DNA of 64,000 bases from JAUVKT01 sp942491535 (GTDB taxonomy: Bacteria; Bacteroidota; Bacteroidia; Bacteroidales; VadinHA17), in the NCBI GenBank assembly GCA_942491535.1, contig CALOBV010000006.1, positions 434,001-498,000 on the forward strand, written 5' to 3'. The translations under genes and the position numbers were made by a program. The notes under the pieces were generated by a model. It saw only the letters and a list, made by a program, of their open reading frames with translations, did no database searches and had not been told where the DNA came from. Shown piece after piece: positions 36,173-44,532 of the stretch (position 1 is its first letter; every line of letters starts with the position of its first letter).

Positions 36173-38136
36173 TATTTGTCATTCTTAACGATCCGGGCAA
36201 CCCAGCCACCTCCAGGGGCCATCTTTATATTTAACAATTCCGTGTGGTTAATAGTTCTTTCAGAGCTGATAAAATCCTGGGCATAAGAATCAGCATTTAT
36301 ACCGTCCTCGAATACAGTAATATGGTAATCGCCCTCACCTATAAACGACAGGTCAAGATCAAATGTCCTGCTCTCCCAGTCTGTCATACCACCCAGATAC
36401 CAGGTGTCGCCGCTACGACGCGCCAGCACAAGATAATCTCCAATCTTTGCCTCAAGAACCCTGGTCTCATCCCAGACTGTAGGAATGCCGGAAATAAAAT
36501 CGGTACAAGCCTGCTCTTTGCGATAGTTAGAAGGGTTATCTGCAAGCATCTGCAGCGGGCTTTCATATGCTATATAAAGAGCCATCTGATGTACACGTGT
36601 ACCCTGGCTTGCCGGTCGGCTATACATGGGATTGAAATTTCCTTGCTCAAGGTTAATCATCGCACCCGGGGTATAATCCATTGGTCCGGCGACCATCCTT
36701 ATAAATGGGATTGTCAGATTATGGTCGGGTGTAATATCACTGCTCCATTTACAGTGCTCCAGTCCCTTTACTCCCTCCCTGGTCATAACATTAGGATAGG
36801 CACGTCTCAAGCCTGAGGGCTTATAAGATCCATGAAAATCTACCAAAAGTTTATATTCTGCAGCCTTTCTGGCAATCTTGTAATAGTATTCTACCATCTT
36901 CTGATCGTCGCGCTGCATAAAATCTACCTTCAGCCCCTTTACTCCCCATTCATGGTACTGTATAAGTGCCTGATCGAGCATACGATCCAGGGTCTCCCAT
37001 ACTACCCAGAGGATAACCCCGACATTCTTTGATTTACCATAATCACAAATCTCCTTAATATCCATGCCTTCGGCTACATCAAGAACATTACCCAGCCTGT
37101 ACCAACCTTCATCCAGAATAATATATTCTATCCCATTCTCGGATGCAAAATCAATATAATATTTATAGGTTTCTGTATTAATACCCGCCTTGAAGTCGAC
37201 GCCGTAAATATTATTTGCGTTCCACCAGTCCCATGCCACCTTCCCGGGCTTAATCCAGTCTGTTTCTACAAGCCGGCATGTATCTGATAAAATCCAGGTA
37301 AGGTTACTTTCAATCAGACCTGCATCGCTGTCAGTAAGCAGAAAAACTCTCCATGGATAAGTTCTTTGCCCTTCAGTTTCGGCAATAAAGTCTGCTCTTT
37401 TTAATACTCTCATATCCCTGTCTCTGTAAAGCTTTTCTTCTTCGGGATAAGCCGGGAATACAGAAATCAGGGCACCCTCTCCAAGTCCCTTAATCCACAT
37501 GCCAGGATAATTTTCGAGAGCTGTTTCAGTCAAAAGTATATTTGTTTCTCCTGTTTTTACAAGCAGTGGCAGGCTGGCCAGTTGATTATTGTTTATAGTA
37601 TCAATATCGGCCTCTATATATGTTCTCTCATTGTGCGACATAAAGTCTATCTCAAGAGGGTACCATATTTTGCTCCCTGGCATGAAATTAATGATCGATC
37701 TCTCATTAATTACAATCATGTTCTGCTTGAAATCTGTTTCAAATCTATAAGCAAGACCATCGTCAAATAATCTGAACACAATTTTGTAATTCTTTCTGAA
37801 TTCAAGGGTAATCTGAGTATGTCGGTCGCTTATAACAGAATTTTTGTGGGCCACAACCGGTTTATAGGTTTTCTCTACCAGCTCAGGCTCAAAGGATTTT
37901 ATCCTGTACTCCGGATCGGGAATGGTTCTGGTGGCAAATTCCATCTCAAAGCTTGATGGCAGAATTATTTTTTCTCCTTTATATTTGAGCGACCAGTTAA
38001 TTCCATCATCGGTATTTACGATTAGCTCAAGCTTGCCATCAGGTGAAAAGAAGTTATGGTCCTGTGCCTTCAGATTTTCACCGCTTAACAGGGCCAGAAT
38101 AATATATCCGGGTAAAAATAATTTCTTTAATATCAT
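36172..38136 (-). CDS. Glycoside hydrolase family 97 (alpha-glycosidase)
   Basis: Secreted or periplasmic alpha-glucosidase or alpha-galactosidase. The 654-residue protein has a signal peptide (about 1-24, ending LKAQ), the GH97 N-terminal beta-sandwich (about 30-285), a TIM barrel (about 300-560) and a C-terminal domain. GH97 includes inverting and retaining enzymes. Here KVDFM (D405) and GLEHC (E460) are 55 residues apart, which from memory fits the nucleophile and acid/base of the retaining subgroup (alpha-galactosidase BT1871) rather than the inverting SusB. It lies between a nucleoside transporter (11 bp upstream) and thyA (1-bp overlap). Confidence 0.92.
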   Translation of the reverse strand: MILKKLFLPGYIILALLSGENLKAQDHNFFSPDGKLELIVNTDDGINWSLKYKGEKIILPSSFEMEFATRTIPDPEYRIKSFEPELVEKTYKPVVAHKNSVISDRHTQITLEFRKNYKIVFRLFDDGLAYRFETDFKQNMIVINERSIINFMPGSKIWYPLEIDFMSHNERTYIEADIDTINNNQLASLPLLVKTGETNILLTETALENYPGMWIKGLGEGALISVFPAYPEEEKLYRDRDMRVLKRADFIAETEGQRTYPWRVFLLTDSDAGLIESNLTWILSDTCRLVETDWIKPGKVAWDWWNANNIYGVDFKAGINTETYKYYIDFASENGIEYIILDEGWYRLGNVLDVAEGMDIKEICDYGKSKNVGVILWVVWETLDRMLDQALIQYHEWGVKGLKVDFMQRDDQKMVEYYYKIARKAAEYKLLVDFHGSYKPSGLRRAYPNVMTREGVKGLEHCKWSSDITPDHNLTIPFIRMVAGPMDYTPGAMINLEQGNFNPMYSRPASQGTRVHQMALYIAYESPLQMLADNPSNYRKEQACTDFISGIPTVWDETRVLEAKIGDYLVLARRSGDTWYLGGMTDWESRTFDLDLSFIGEGDYHITVFEDGINADSYAQDFISSERTINHTELLNIKMAPGGGWVARIVKNDK

Positions 38137-38147
38137 AATTATGGGTT

Positions 38148-39647
38148 TTATCCTAATATCATTCCAATAATAGTCGCCGAAAGAAGAGAGGCAAGTGTGC
38201 CGCCCAGCAAGGCTCTCATTCCAAATTTCGCAAGCAGTACCCTCTTGCTTGGAGCAAGTGATCCTATTCCTCCAATCTGTATCCCTATTGAGGCAAAGTT
38301 GGCAAATCCAGCGAGCATATAAGTAGACATAATAACCGACTTATTAAAGGTAAAAGCCCCGGCCCCCTTCAGATCGGCAAGACTTATATAGCCAACAAAT
38401 TCTGTCATAATAACCTTTTCACCCAGCAACCTGCCCACCAGGGTAATATCCTCCACGGCTACACCTATAAGCCACATCAGTGGGGCAAACAGATATCCCA
38501 GCATAAACTGGAGCGATAACTCTGTATAGTTACCATCGGTCGCTTCTGTAATCAGGTCGTTAAGATGAGTCCACTGCCCCAGTTTAAGACATATGTAGTT
38601 AAAGAAGGCAATAAAGGCGATAAACGATAATAACATTGCAGCTACATTGGCGGCAAGTTTCAAACCTTCGCTGGTTCCATTTGATATGGCATCCAGCATA
38701 TTATTCCCAACCTTATCACGGGTTATTTCAATGTCCCTGTTTATATCTTCTGTTTGAGGAACAAGCATTTTTGAAATTACAACGGCACCCGGAGCAGCCA
38801 TAACTGAAGCAGCCAGCAGGTGCTTGGCAAATATCAACCTCTGAACCGGATCGCCACCCCCAAGAAATCCAATGTAGGCAGCAAGCACTCCACCTGCAAG
38901 AGTTGCCATTCCTCCCGTCATAACAAGCATTATCTCCGAAGGATTCATTTTTGGCAAATAAGCCTTTACCATTAAGGGCGATTCTGTCTGTCCAAGGAAA
39001 ATATTACCAGCTACCGAGAGACTTTCCGCGCCGCTTAGCTTCATTGTTTTTGTCATAAGCCACGCCAGTCCGTAGACAAATTTCTGAATAATACCCAGAT
39101 AAAATAGTAAGGATGTAAGCGCAGAGAAAAAGATTATTGTAGGTAGGATCTGAAATGCAAATATCGACCCGAACCTGTCCATATCAAGTAATGATCCAAA
39201 CAAAAATGAACTACCCTCTTTGGTAAAGTCCAGTATCTTGACAAATATTTTTCCAACAAATTCAAATGATACCCTTACAAAGGGAACATATAGAATACCT
39301 ATGGCCAGTACCAGCTGAAAGCTCAGTCCGATAATAACTGTACGCCATACAATTGCCCTCCTGTTAGTGCTGAAAATCCAGGCAATAAACAGTACTACAA
39401 ACATTCCCAGTATTCCCCGGATAAGGGTCATAAAGCTAAAGCCCCCACTCATTGCAGGATCAATAACATTACCATGTTGTATCAGGTCGGCCTGTGGCTC
39501 CGTTGAACTCAATATCTCAACTATCATCGCAGTATCGCCCTTTTCCGCAACAATAGTGTCTTCCTGAAAAAGAGGAATGTTGTCGAGGGGAGCTGAATAA
39601 AGTACCGAGGGTACTATTAACAGGAGAATAAATAATATCTTTCTCAT
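38148..39647 (-). CDS. Concentrative nucleoside transporter (CNT/NupC family) with N-terminal extension
   Basis: Na+- or H+-coupled uptake of nucleosides across the inner membrane. I place the start at the ATG ending at 39647 (MRKILFILLLIV), giving 499 residues; a longer frame starts at 39722 but adds a leader with no sense. Before the CNT core there is a signal-like hydrophobic segment and about 50 polar, probably periplasmic, residues. The core has many helices and the family motifs NIFLGQTESPL and TGGMATLAGGVLAAYIG. It heads a run with GH97, thyA and folA, so nucleoside salvage and thymidylate synthesis are linked. Confidence 0.9.
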   Translation of the reverse strand: MRKILFILLLIVPSVLYSAPLDNIPLFQEDTIVAEKGDTAMIVEILSSTEPQADLIQHGNVIDPAMSGGFSFMTLIRGILGMFVVLFIAWIFSTNRRAIVWRTVIIGLSFQLVLAIGILYVPFVRVSFEFVGKIFVKILDFTKEGSSFLFGSLLDMDRFGSIFAFQILPTIIFFSALTSLLFYLGIIQKFVYGLAWLMTKTMKLSGAESLSVAGNIFLGQTESPLMVKAYLPKMNPSEIMLVMTGGMATLAGGVLAAYIGFLGGGDPVQRLIFAKHLLAASVMAAPGAVVISKMLVPQTEDINRDIEITRDKVGNNMLDAISNGTSEGLKLAANVAAMLLSFIAFIAFFNYICLKLGQWTHLNDLITEATDGNYTELSLQFMLGYLFAPLMWLIGVAVEDITLVGRLLGEKVIMTEFVGYISLADLKGAGAFTFNKSVIMSTYMLAGFANFASIGIQIGGIGSLAPSKRVLLAKFGMRALLGGTLASLLSATIIGMILG

Positions 39648-39767
39648 ATAAAGATGGTGTAAGACTGTGTCAATAAGAAAATAACGATCAGCAATATTAG
39701 TTGATCCCTTATGATAAATCAATTATTATTATTCGATTTTTTCAACAATCAGATGATTGCAACAATA

Positions 39768-40370
39768 CTATGACGGACTGCTACCTCTTTTTTCAATTTC
39801 ATCCCTGATTGCAGCCGCTCTTTCGTAATCTTCTTTTTTTATCGCTTCATCCAGTTGCTTCTGAAGCTCTTTTAAGGGAATTTTATCATAATTACTTTTC
39901 GGCCTGTCTTCCGATTCTGTACTCTCTATATCAGTCATCATACTACCTTCAAACTCTGAGCCCTCTATTACAATCCCTGCCTTTTCCATAATCGCCTCAT
40001 CAATATAGATCGGACAATCAAACCTCAGGGCAAGAGCCACAGCATCAGATGTCCGTGAATCAATAATTAGCTCTTCACCTGATTTTTCACAAACCAATTG
40101 CGAAAAAAAGACTCCCTCATCGAGCTTATGAATAAAAACTTCTTTCAATCCAATATTAAACAGCTCAGCAAAGCTCCTGAATAAATCGTGAGTAAGTGGC
40201 CTTGGCGGATTAAGGTTCTCAAGTTTAATAACTATTGCCTGGGCCTCAAACCCTCCAATTATTATTGGCAGTCTTCTCTCTCCTTTTTCCTCTGCCAGAA
40301 CAAGGGCATAGGCTCCGGATTGTGTTTGACTGTATGAAATACCGAGTACGCTAAGCTTTATTTTATTCAT
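39768..40370 (-). CDS. Bifunctional nuclease domain (DUF151) protein with UVR motif
   Basis: The 200-residue protein has an N-terminal DUF151/BFN domain (about 1-135; RRLPIIIGGFEAQAI and SRTSDAVALALRFDCPIYI are diagnostic) and a C-terminal UvrB/UvrC-like UVR motif (KELQKQLDEAIKKEDYERAA, about 166-185) joined by an acidic linker. Related proteins have reported DNase/RNase activity; the role here is unknown. The UVR motif suggests contact with a protein partner. A possible -7 box lies upstream. Confidence 0.9.
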   Translation of the reverse strand: MNKIKLSVLGISYSQTQSGAYALVLAEEKGERRLPIIIGGFEAQAIVIKLENLNPPRPLTHDLFRSFAELFNIGLKEVFIHKLDEGVFFSQLVCEKSGEELIIDSRTSDAVALALRFDCPIYIDEAIMEKAGIVIEGSEFEGSMMTDIESTESEDRPKSNYDKIPLKELQKQLDEAIKKEDYERAAAIRDEIEKRGSSPS

Positions 40371-40402
40371 ATCGTTTTAAATACATAATGCTGCCTGTTT
40401 CA

Positions 40403-40410
40403 CAAATATA
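40403..40410 (-). promoter_or_regulatory. -7 promoter element for the DUF151 gene
   Basis: On the minus strand the bases read TATATTTG, an exact TAnnTTTG match about 33 nt before the start codon. No good TTTG partner is seen. Confidence 0.35.
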
Positions 40411-40449
40411 AATATATTCTTATTCCTAACCTTCCCCATATTATATTCT

Positions 40450-40485
40450 TTATCAACCTTATCAACTTTATCAAGCTTATCAACT
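40450..40485. repeat. Four tandem 9-bp units (TTATCAACY type) upstream of rplU
   Basis: TTATCAACC, TTATCAACT, TTATCAAGC and TTATCAACT are contiguous. They lie 16 bp upstream of the rplU -33 element, a place where an operator could act. Confidence 0.8.
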
Positions 40486-40500
40486 TTTTAAGCCTTTCCA

Positions 40501-40530
40501 TTTGTTTTAAAGTAGTTTTTTCTATCTTTG
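40501..40530 (+). promoter_or_regulatory. Bacteroidota-type promoter for rplU-rpmA
   Basis: TTTG (40501-40504), an 18-nt spacer and TATCTTTG (40523-40530) match the consensus in full. The leader is about 78 nt long before the rplU ATG. Confidence 0.7.
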
Positions 40531-40614
40531 CAGTCCGAAAATTCAATCAATTCGAAGGGGCTTAAAAAAGTGGCATTTTGTCCGCCTCCCGGATAAACTA
40601 ATAAAAGAAAAAAG

Positions 40615-41178
40615 ATGTACGCAATTATTGACGTAGCCGGACAACAATTCAAGGTTGAAAAAGGACAGAAGATTTATGTTCATCGCCTTGATAATGAAGA
40701 GGGTTCGGATATTAACATTAATGAGGTTCTATTAATTGATGACGAAGGTAAAATAACCATTGGTGAGCCTCTGATTACTGGTGCCTTTGTTGAGGGCAAA
40801 GTCCTGTCTCATATTAAAGGTGACAAAGTTATTGTTTTCAAGAAAAAAAGAAGGAAGGGCTATAAGGTAAAAAATGGTCATCGCCAGCAATTCAGCCAGC
40901 TTGAGATTTTAACAATTAACGAAAAGGGTGGTCCAAAAAAGAATGCTGAGAAAGCCAAACCAGTAAAGGCTGAGGCTAAGGCTCCAACTGCTAAAGCTAC
41001 GGCTGAAAAGAAGGATGAGAAGCCAGCTGTGAAAGCTGCTCCGGAGGCGAAAGCTGCTCCGAAAGCGAAAGCTGCTCCGAAAGCAAAAGCTGCTCCGAAA
41101 GGCGAAAGCTGCTCCAAAGGCAAAAGCTGCTCCAAAGGCAAAAGCTGCCCCAAAGGCAAAAGCTGCCCCAAAGGCTGA
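40615..41178 (+). CDS. rplU: 50S ribosomal protein L21 with long repetitive tail, apparently frameshifted
   Basis: The first 102 residues or so form a normal L21 (MYAIIDVAGQQFKVEKGQK through QFSQLEILTI), a 23S rRNA-binding protein. A lysine/alanine/proline-rich tail follows, made of an 18-bp tandem repeat (AKAAPK units). The fourth unit has 19 bp (extra G near 41101), and after it the frame reads improbable GKSC repeats to a stop at 41176-41178. In the +1-shifted frame the AKAAPK pattern resumes and runs to a TAA at 41285-41287, ending KKKADGDAKK. The intact gene is therefore probably 40615-41287, with a one-base indel or assembly error here. rpmA follows. Confidence 0.93.
   Translation: MYAIIDVAGQQFKVEKGQKIYVHRLDNEEGSDININEVLLIDDEGKITIGEPLITGAFVEGKVLSHIKGDKVIVFKKKRRKGYKVKNGHRQQFSQLEILTINEKGGPKKNAEKAKPVKAEAKAPTAKATAEKKDEKPAVKAAPEAKAAPKAKAAPKAKAAPKGESCSKGKSCSKGKSCPKGKSCPKG
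41032..41176 (+). repeat. 18-bp coding tandem repeat in rplU, 8 units, one with 19 bp
   Basis: Units begin AAAGCTGCTCC or AAAGCTGCCCC. The first three read CCGGAGGCG, CCGAAAGCG and CCGAAAGCA at their ends; the last four read CCAAAGGC(A/T). The middle unit (41086-41104) ends CCGAAAGGCG and looks like a hybrid of the two types, which adds one base and breaks the frame. Confidence 0.9.
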
Positions 41179-41321
41179 GGCTAAAGAAGTTAAACCTGCA
41201 GCAAAGAAGCCTGCAGCCAAGAAAACTGCAACAGCAAAACCTAAGGCTGCCCCTAAAAAGAAGGCTGATGGAGACGCTAAGAAGTAATTATTTGTTGAAA
41301 GAACTATAAAACCAAGATATT

Positions 41322-41582
41322 ATGGCACATAAGAAAGGAGCTGGTAGTTCACGTAACGGCCGCGAATCAGAATCAAAAAGACTCGGTGTAAAAATGTACG
41401 GTGGCCAGGTTGCAAAGGCCGGCAATATCATAGTACGCCAGAGGGGAACAGTACACAATCCGGGAGAAAATGTAGGTATGGGAAAAGATCATACCCTTTT
41501 TGCACTTGTTGATGGTGTTATTGAGTTTCGTAAAAAGAAAAATAATAAGTCCTACGTATCTGTTAACCCGGCAGAAGGGTAG
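41322..41582 (+). CDS. rpmA: 50S ribosomal protein L27
   Basis: Large-subunit protein whose N-terminus reaches the peptidyl transferase centre. The 86-residue protein starts MAHKKGAGSSRNGRESESKRLGVK, with no Firmicutes-type cleavable N-terminal extension, and contains the core QRGTVHNPGENVGMGKDHTLFALVDG. It is encoded after rplU, as is usual. The 34-bp gap is measured from the restored rplU stop at 41287; it is 143 bp from the frameshifted stop. Confidence 0.98.
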   Translation: MAHKKGAGSSRNGRESESKRLGVKMYGGQVAKAGNIIVRQRGTVHNPGENVGMGKDHTLFALVDGVIEFRKKKNNKSYVSVNPAEG

Positions 41583-41607
41583 GGCTCATTTTTTTAAAGA
41601 TATACAG

Positions 41608-41653
41608 CTCCTGTTATTGTTCCTCCCCCGGAGGTCAGTTTCAGGAGTTTTTT
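41608..41653 (+). terminator. Terminator-like hairpin after rpmA
   Basis: CTCCTG (41608-41613) and CAGGAG (41642-41647) are followed by TTTTTT. A second small stem CCTCC-ccc-GGAGG (41622-41634) sits in the loop. It would end the rplU-rpmA transcript. Confidence 0.55.
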
Positions 41654-41666
41654 ATTAATTTTACAT

Positions 41667-41691
41667 CAGGCAAAGCAGCCTGTTTTTTTTT
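41667..41691 (+). terminator. Rho-independent terminator before serS
   Basis: CAGGC, a 6-nt loop and GCCTG are followed by nine T residues, 14 nt after the previous hairpin. The two in tandem insulate serS from rpmA. Confidence 0.7.
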
Positions 41692-41715
41692 GTACTCACC
41701 TAATCTGCACAGCAT

Positions 41716-42987
41716 ATGCTTACTCTAAATACTATAAGGGAAAAGAAAGAACTGATAATCGAAAGACTTAAAGTAAAAAACTTCGATGCAGAAAGTATAA
41801 TTGAGCAAATACTGAAGCTTGATGCTGAAAGAAAGGAGACAAAGCAGAAATCTGACTCACTGCAGGCAGAGATGAACACTCTTTCGAAGGAGATAGGTAA
41901 ACTTTTCGGCCAGGGAAAAAAAGAAGAAGCCGAAAAAGCAAGGACAGCCAGTGCTGAGCTAAAAGATAAAATCAAAGAATTTTCAGGCAGGCTAACAGAT
42001 ATCGAACAGAAGCTTAATGCACAGCTTATCCAGATACCAAACATACCGCATGAATCGGTTATGCCAGGAAAGGGGGAAGAAGATAATGTTAAGGTTGCAG
42101 AAGGAGGATCATTTCCTGATCTTATTGAAAATGCACTCCCCCACTGGGAACTTGCCAAAAAATATGATCTGATAGATTTTGAGCTGGGAACCAAGCTAAC
42201 AGGTGCCGGATTCCCGGTTTATAAGGGGAAAAGTGCGAAGTTACAGAGGGCGCTGATAAATTTTTTCCTGGATGAAGGAGAAAAGGCAGGCTTTTTAGAA
42301 GTACTTCCACCCATCCTGGTTAACCAGGACTCCGGATTTGGAACCGGCCAGCTTCCTGATAAGGAGGGAATGATGTATCATGTGCAGGAAGATAATCTCT
42401 ACTTAATTCCAACAGCAGAGGTCCCAATTACAAATATCTACAGGGATGTTATACTTGACCCGGATCAGCTGCCAGTAAAAAATATAGGCTATACACCCTG
42501 TTTCAGAAGAGAAGCTGGTTCATGGGGTGCTCATGTTAGAGGACTTAATCGTCTGCACCAGTTCGATAAGGTAGAGATAGTAGTAATATCTCATCCGGAT
42601 AAGTCATATGATATGCTGGATACAATGGTTAAACATGTCGAATCCCTGGTAATGAAACTCAACCTGCCATATCGTATTATGAGACTCTGTGGTGGAGATA
42701 TATCGTTTACATCGGCACTTACCTACGATTTTGAAGTTTACTCTGCTGCTCAGAAAAGGTGGCTGGAGGTAAGTTCAGTATCAAATTTTGCAGATTTTCA
42801 ATCTAACAGGCTGAAATGCAGGTTCAAAGAAAAAGGTGAAAAAAACACAAAACTCGTCCATACCCTTAATGGAAGCGCCCTGGCCCTACCAAGAATTGTT
42901 GCTGCAATTATGGAGAATAACCAGACCGATAAAGGAATAAAAATACCTGAAGTACTGGTTCCATATACCGGTTTTGAGTATATCTAA
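41716..42987 (+). CDS. serS: Seryl-tRNA synthetase
   Basis: Class II aminoacyl-tRNA synthetase that charges tRNA-Ser. The 423-residue protein has the N-terminal antiparallel coiled-coil arm (about 30-105, rich in Lys/Glu) that reads the tRNA long variable arm. Motif 2 is FRREAGSWGAHVRGLNRLHQF and motif 3 is NGSALALPRIVAAIMEN. Length is normal. The EamA transporter gene starts within 10 bp of its stop. Confidence 0.97.
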   Translation: MLTLNTIREKKELIIERLKVKNFDAESIIEQILKLDAERKETKQKSDSLQAEMNTLSKEIGKLFGQGKKEEAEKARTASAELKDKIKEFSGRLTDIEQKLNAQLIQIPNIPHESVMPGKGEEDNVKVAEGGSFPDLIENALPHWELAKKYDLIDFELGTKLTGAGFPVYKGKSAKLQRALINFFLDEGEKAGFLEVLPPILVNQDSGFGTGQLPDKEGMMYHVQEDNLYLIPTAEVPITNIYRDVILDPDQLPVKNIGYTPCFRREAGSWGAHVRGLNRLHQFDKVEIVVISHPDKSYDMLDTMVKHVESLVMKLNLPYRIMRLCGGDISFTSALTYDFEVYSAAQKRWLEVSSVSNFADFQSNRLKCRFKEKGEKNTKLVHTLNGSALALPRIVAAIMENNQTDKGIKIPEVLVPYTGFEYI

Positions 42988-42993
42988 TTGTTA

Positions 42994-43884
42994 ATGTCCG
43001 ACTCACAGCGTTCATATGTCTTTGCCGGACTGGCCGTATTTTTCTGGTCGACTATAGCTACGGCCTTTAAGCTGGCACTGGATGAATTATCGCCGGCCCA
43101 GCTGGTGATGATTGCTTCTGTTACATCTGTAGTTGTATTAGGTTTTATTGTTATTAAAGAGGGCTCGCTAACAGATATATTATCAAGCAAATGGAGGGAT
43201 ATTGCGAATTCTATGCTGTTAGGGATGTTAAATCCCTTCATATATTATCTTATTCTACTTAAAGCATATACACTGTTGCCTGCACAGGTTGCTCAGCCTT
43301 TGAATATGATATGGCCTATTGTTCTCGTATTTCTGTCGGTCCCTTTGCTTAAACAAGAAATTCCGGGGCGAAGCTTTTTAGCCCTTTTTATCTCCTTTAT
43401 TGGTGTCTATTTTATTAGCTCCCAGGGCAAGCCCTTTTCTCCGGGAGAATCAAACATTATAGGAATATTGCTGGCCTGCGGCAGCAGCATATTCTGGGCT
43501 CTCTATTTCATCCTGAACGTAAGAGACAAAAGGAAGGACGAGGTGAAACTTCTACTGAATTTTTTCTTCGCGTCTGTATATATCCTGATCTTCCTTCTTG
43601 CAAGTGGCGACTTCACTAACATAACAATAAAGGGTCTTTCTTTAGGAATTTATGTGGGCATTTTTGAGATGGGGCTTACCTTCTTCCTGTGGTTGAAAGC
43701 TCTTCGTTTATCGTCCAGATCGGATCTGGTTTCAAATCTTGTATTCTTAGCTCCCTTTTTATCCCTGGTCTTTATCTCTCTAATACTTAAAGAGCATATT
43801 CATTACACTACCATAATAGGATTGGCAATCATTGTTTCAAGCATATTGTATCAGAATATCGGGAAAAATCCCTCAAAACACTAA
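42994..43884 (+). CDS. EamA/DMT family transporter
   Basis: Inner-membrane drug/metabolite transporter of unknown substrate. I chose the ATG at 42994 (MSDSQRSYVFAGLAVFFWST) over an in-frame TTG at 42988; it gives 296 residues. About ten membrane helices in two EamA repeats are visible (first repeat about 8-135, second about 150-290). WSTIATAFKLAL and the second-half FWALYFILNV show the repeat starts. It is 6 bp from serS and may be co-transcribed with it. Confidence 0.88.
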   Translation: MSDSQRSYVFAGLAVFFWSTIATAFKLALDELSPAQLVMIASVTSVVVLGFIVIKEGSLTDILSSKWRDIANSMLLGMLNPFIYYLILLKAYTLLPAQVAQPLNMIWPIVLVFLSVPLLKQEIPGRSFLALFISFIGVYFISSQGKPFSPGESNIIGILLACGSSIFWALYFILNVRDKRKDEVKLLLNFFFASVYILIFLLASGDFTNITIKGLSLGIYVGIFEMGLTFFLWLKALRLSSRSDLVSNLVFLAPFLSLVFISLILKEHIHYTTIIGLAIIVSSILYQNIGKNPSKH

Positions 43885-43907
43885 GAAATATCGCACCAAA
43901 CGCCAAA

Positions 43908-43944
43908 ACCCCAACACCCCAAAACTCCAACACCCCAATACTCC
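43908..43944. repeat. Octamer array (ACCCCAAC type), 4 full units and a partial
   Basis: ACCCCAAC, ACCCCAAA, ACTCCAAC and ACCCCAAT are followed by ACTCC and preceded by CACCAAA and CGCCAAA. This is the only array in the window with an eight-base core period. It fills the gap between the EamA gene and ruvC. Confidence 0.7.
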
Positions 43945-43962
43945 TTTCTTCCATTCTTTTGA

Positions 43963-43970
43963 TATATTTG
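43963..43970 (+). promoter_or_regulatory. -7 promoter element for ruvC, nearly leaderless
   Basis: TATATTTG is an exact -7 match and ends 7 nt before the ruvC ATG at 43978. Transcription from it would start at or next to the start codon. No good TTTG -33 partner is seen. Confidence 0.35.
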
Positions 43971-43977
43971 TATCAGC

Positions 43978-44529
43978 ATGAACTATGATCGGATAATAAT
44001 AGGAATAGACCCGGGAACCACAATAGCAGGGTACGGTGTAATAGGAATAAGGCAAAAAGAACCTCACCTGATAAGCCTTGGTGTTATCGATCTTCGTAAA
44101 ATAAGTGATCATTACCTGAAGATTAAGCATATATTCGATCGCACCATTGGATTAATCGACGAATATAATCCTGATGAACTGGCCATCGAAGCCCCTTTCT
44201 ATGGCAAGAATGTTCAGTCAATGCTTAAGTTAGGAAGAGCCCAGGGGGCATCAATAGCTGCTGCCCTGCATAGATCAATACCGGTATCCGAATACGCACC
44301 CAGGAAGATTAAACTTTCAATTACAGGTGCCGGGGCCGCTTCGAAAGAGCAGGTAGCAAGCATGCTTATGAAGCTATTAAAATTCAGAAGCGACGATTTT
44401 ATGCTCGATGCAACAGATGGGGTTGCCGCTGCCCTGTGTCATTATTACCAGAGCAACAAGCCGGTAGGTGGCGGCTCATATGGTTCGTGGAAAGAATTTA
44501 TGTCTAAAAATCCGGGTAGGGTAAAATAA
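43978..44529 (+). CDS. ruvC: Crossover junction endodeoxyribonuclease RuvC
   Basis: Resolves Holliday junctions with RuvAB. The 183-residue protein has the RNase H-like active site with D11 (GIDPGTT), E71 (AIEAPFYG), D144 and D147 (LDATDGVAAALCH). The length is slightly above the E. coli protein because of a short C-terminal tail. It is followed, convergently, by the comF-like gene after 3 bp. Confidence 0.96.
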   Translation: MNYDRIIIGIDPGTTIAGYGVIGIRQKEPHLISLGVIDLRKISDHYLKIKHIFDRTIGLIDEYNPDELAIEAPFYGKNVQSMLKLGRAQGASIAAALHRSIPVSEYAPRKIKLSITGAGAASKEQVASMLMKLLKFRSDDFMLDATDGVAAALCHYYQSNKPVGGGSYGSWKEFMSKNPGRVK

Positions 44530-44532
44530 GTT

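Noticed and set aside
39648..39722. Upstream start of the nucleoside transporter
   Set aside because: The added 25 residues break the signal-like N-terminus that begins at the ATG ending at 39647.
41101..41178. Cysteine-rich GKSC tail of L21 as a metal-binding extension
   Set aside because: It arises only after a one-base extra in an 18-bp repeat; the +1 frame restores the usual Lys/Ala/Pro tail, so the Cys tail is a frame artefact.
40878..41220. Long minus-strand ORFs rich in Ala, Leu and Phe across the rplU tail
   Set aside because: They are mirror images of the AKAAPK coding repeat and have no start context or homology I can recognise.
41700..42194. Minus-strand Ser/Phe-rich ORF over the start of serS
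   Set aside because: It is the reverse shadow of the Lys/Glu-rich coiled-coil coding region of serS.
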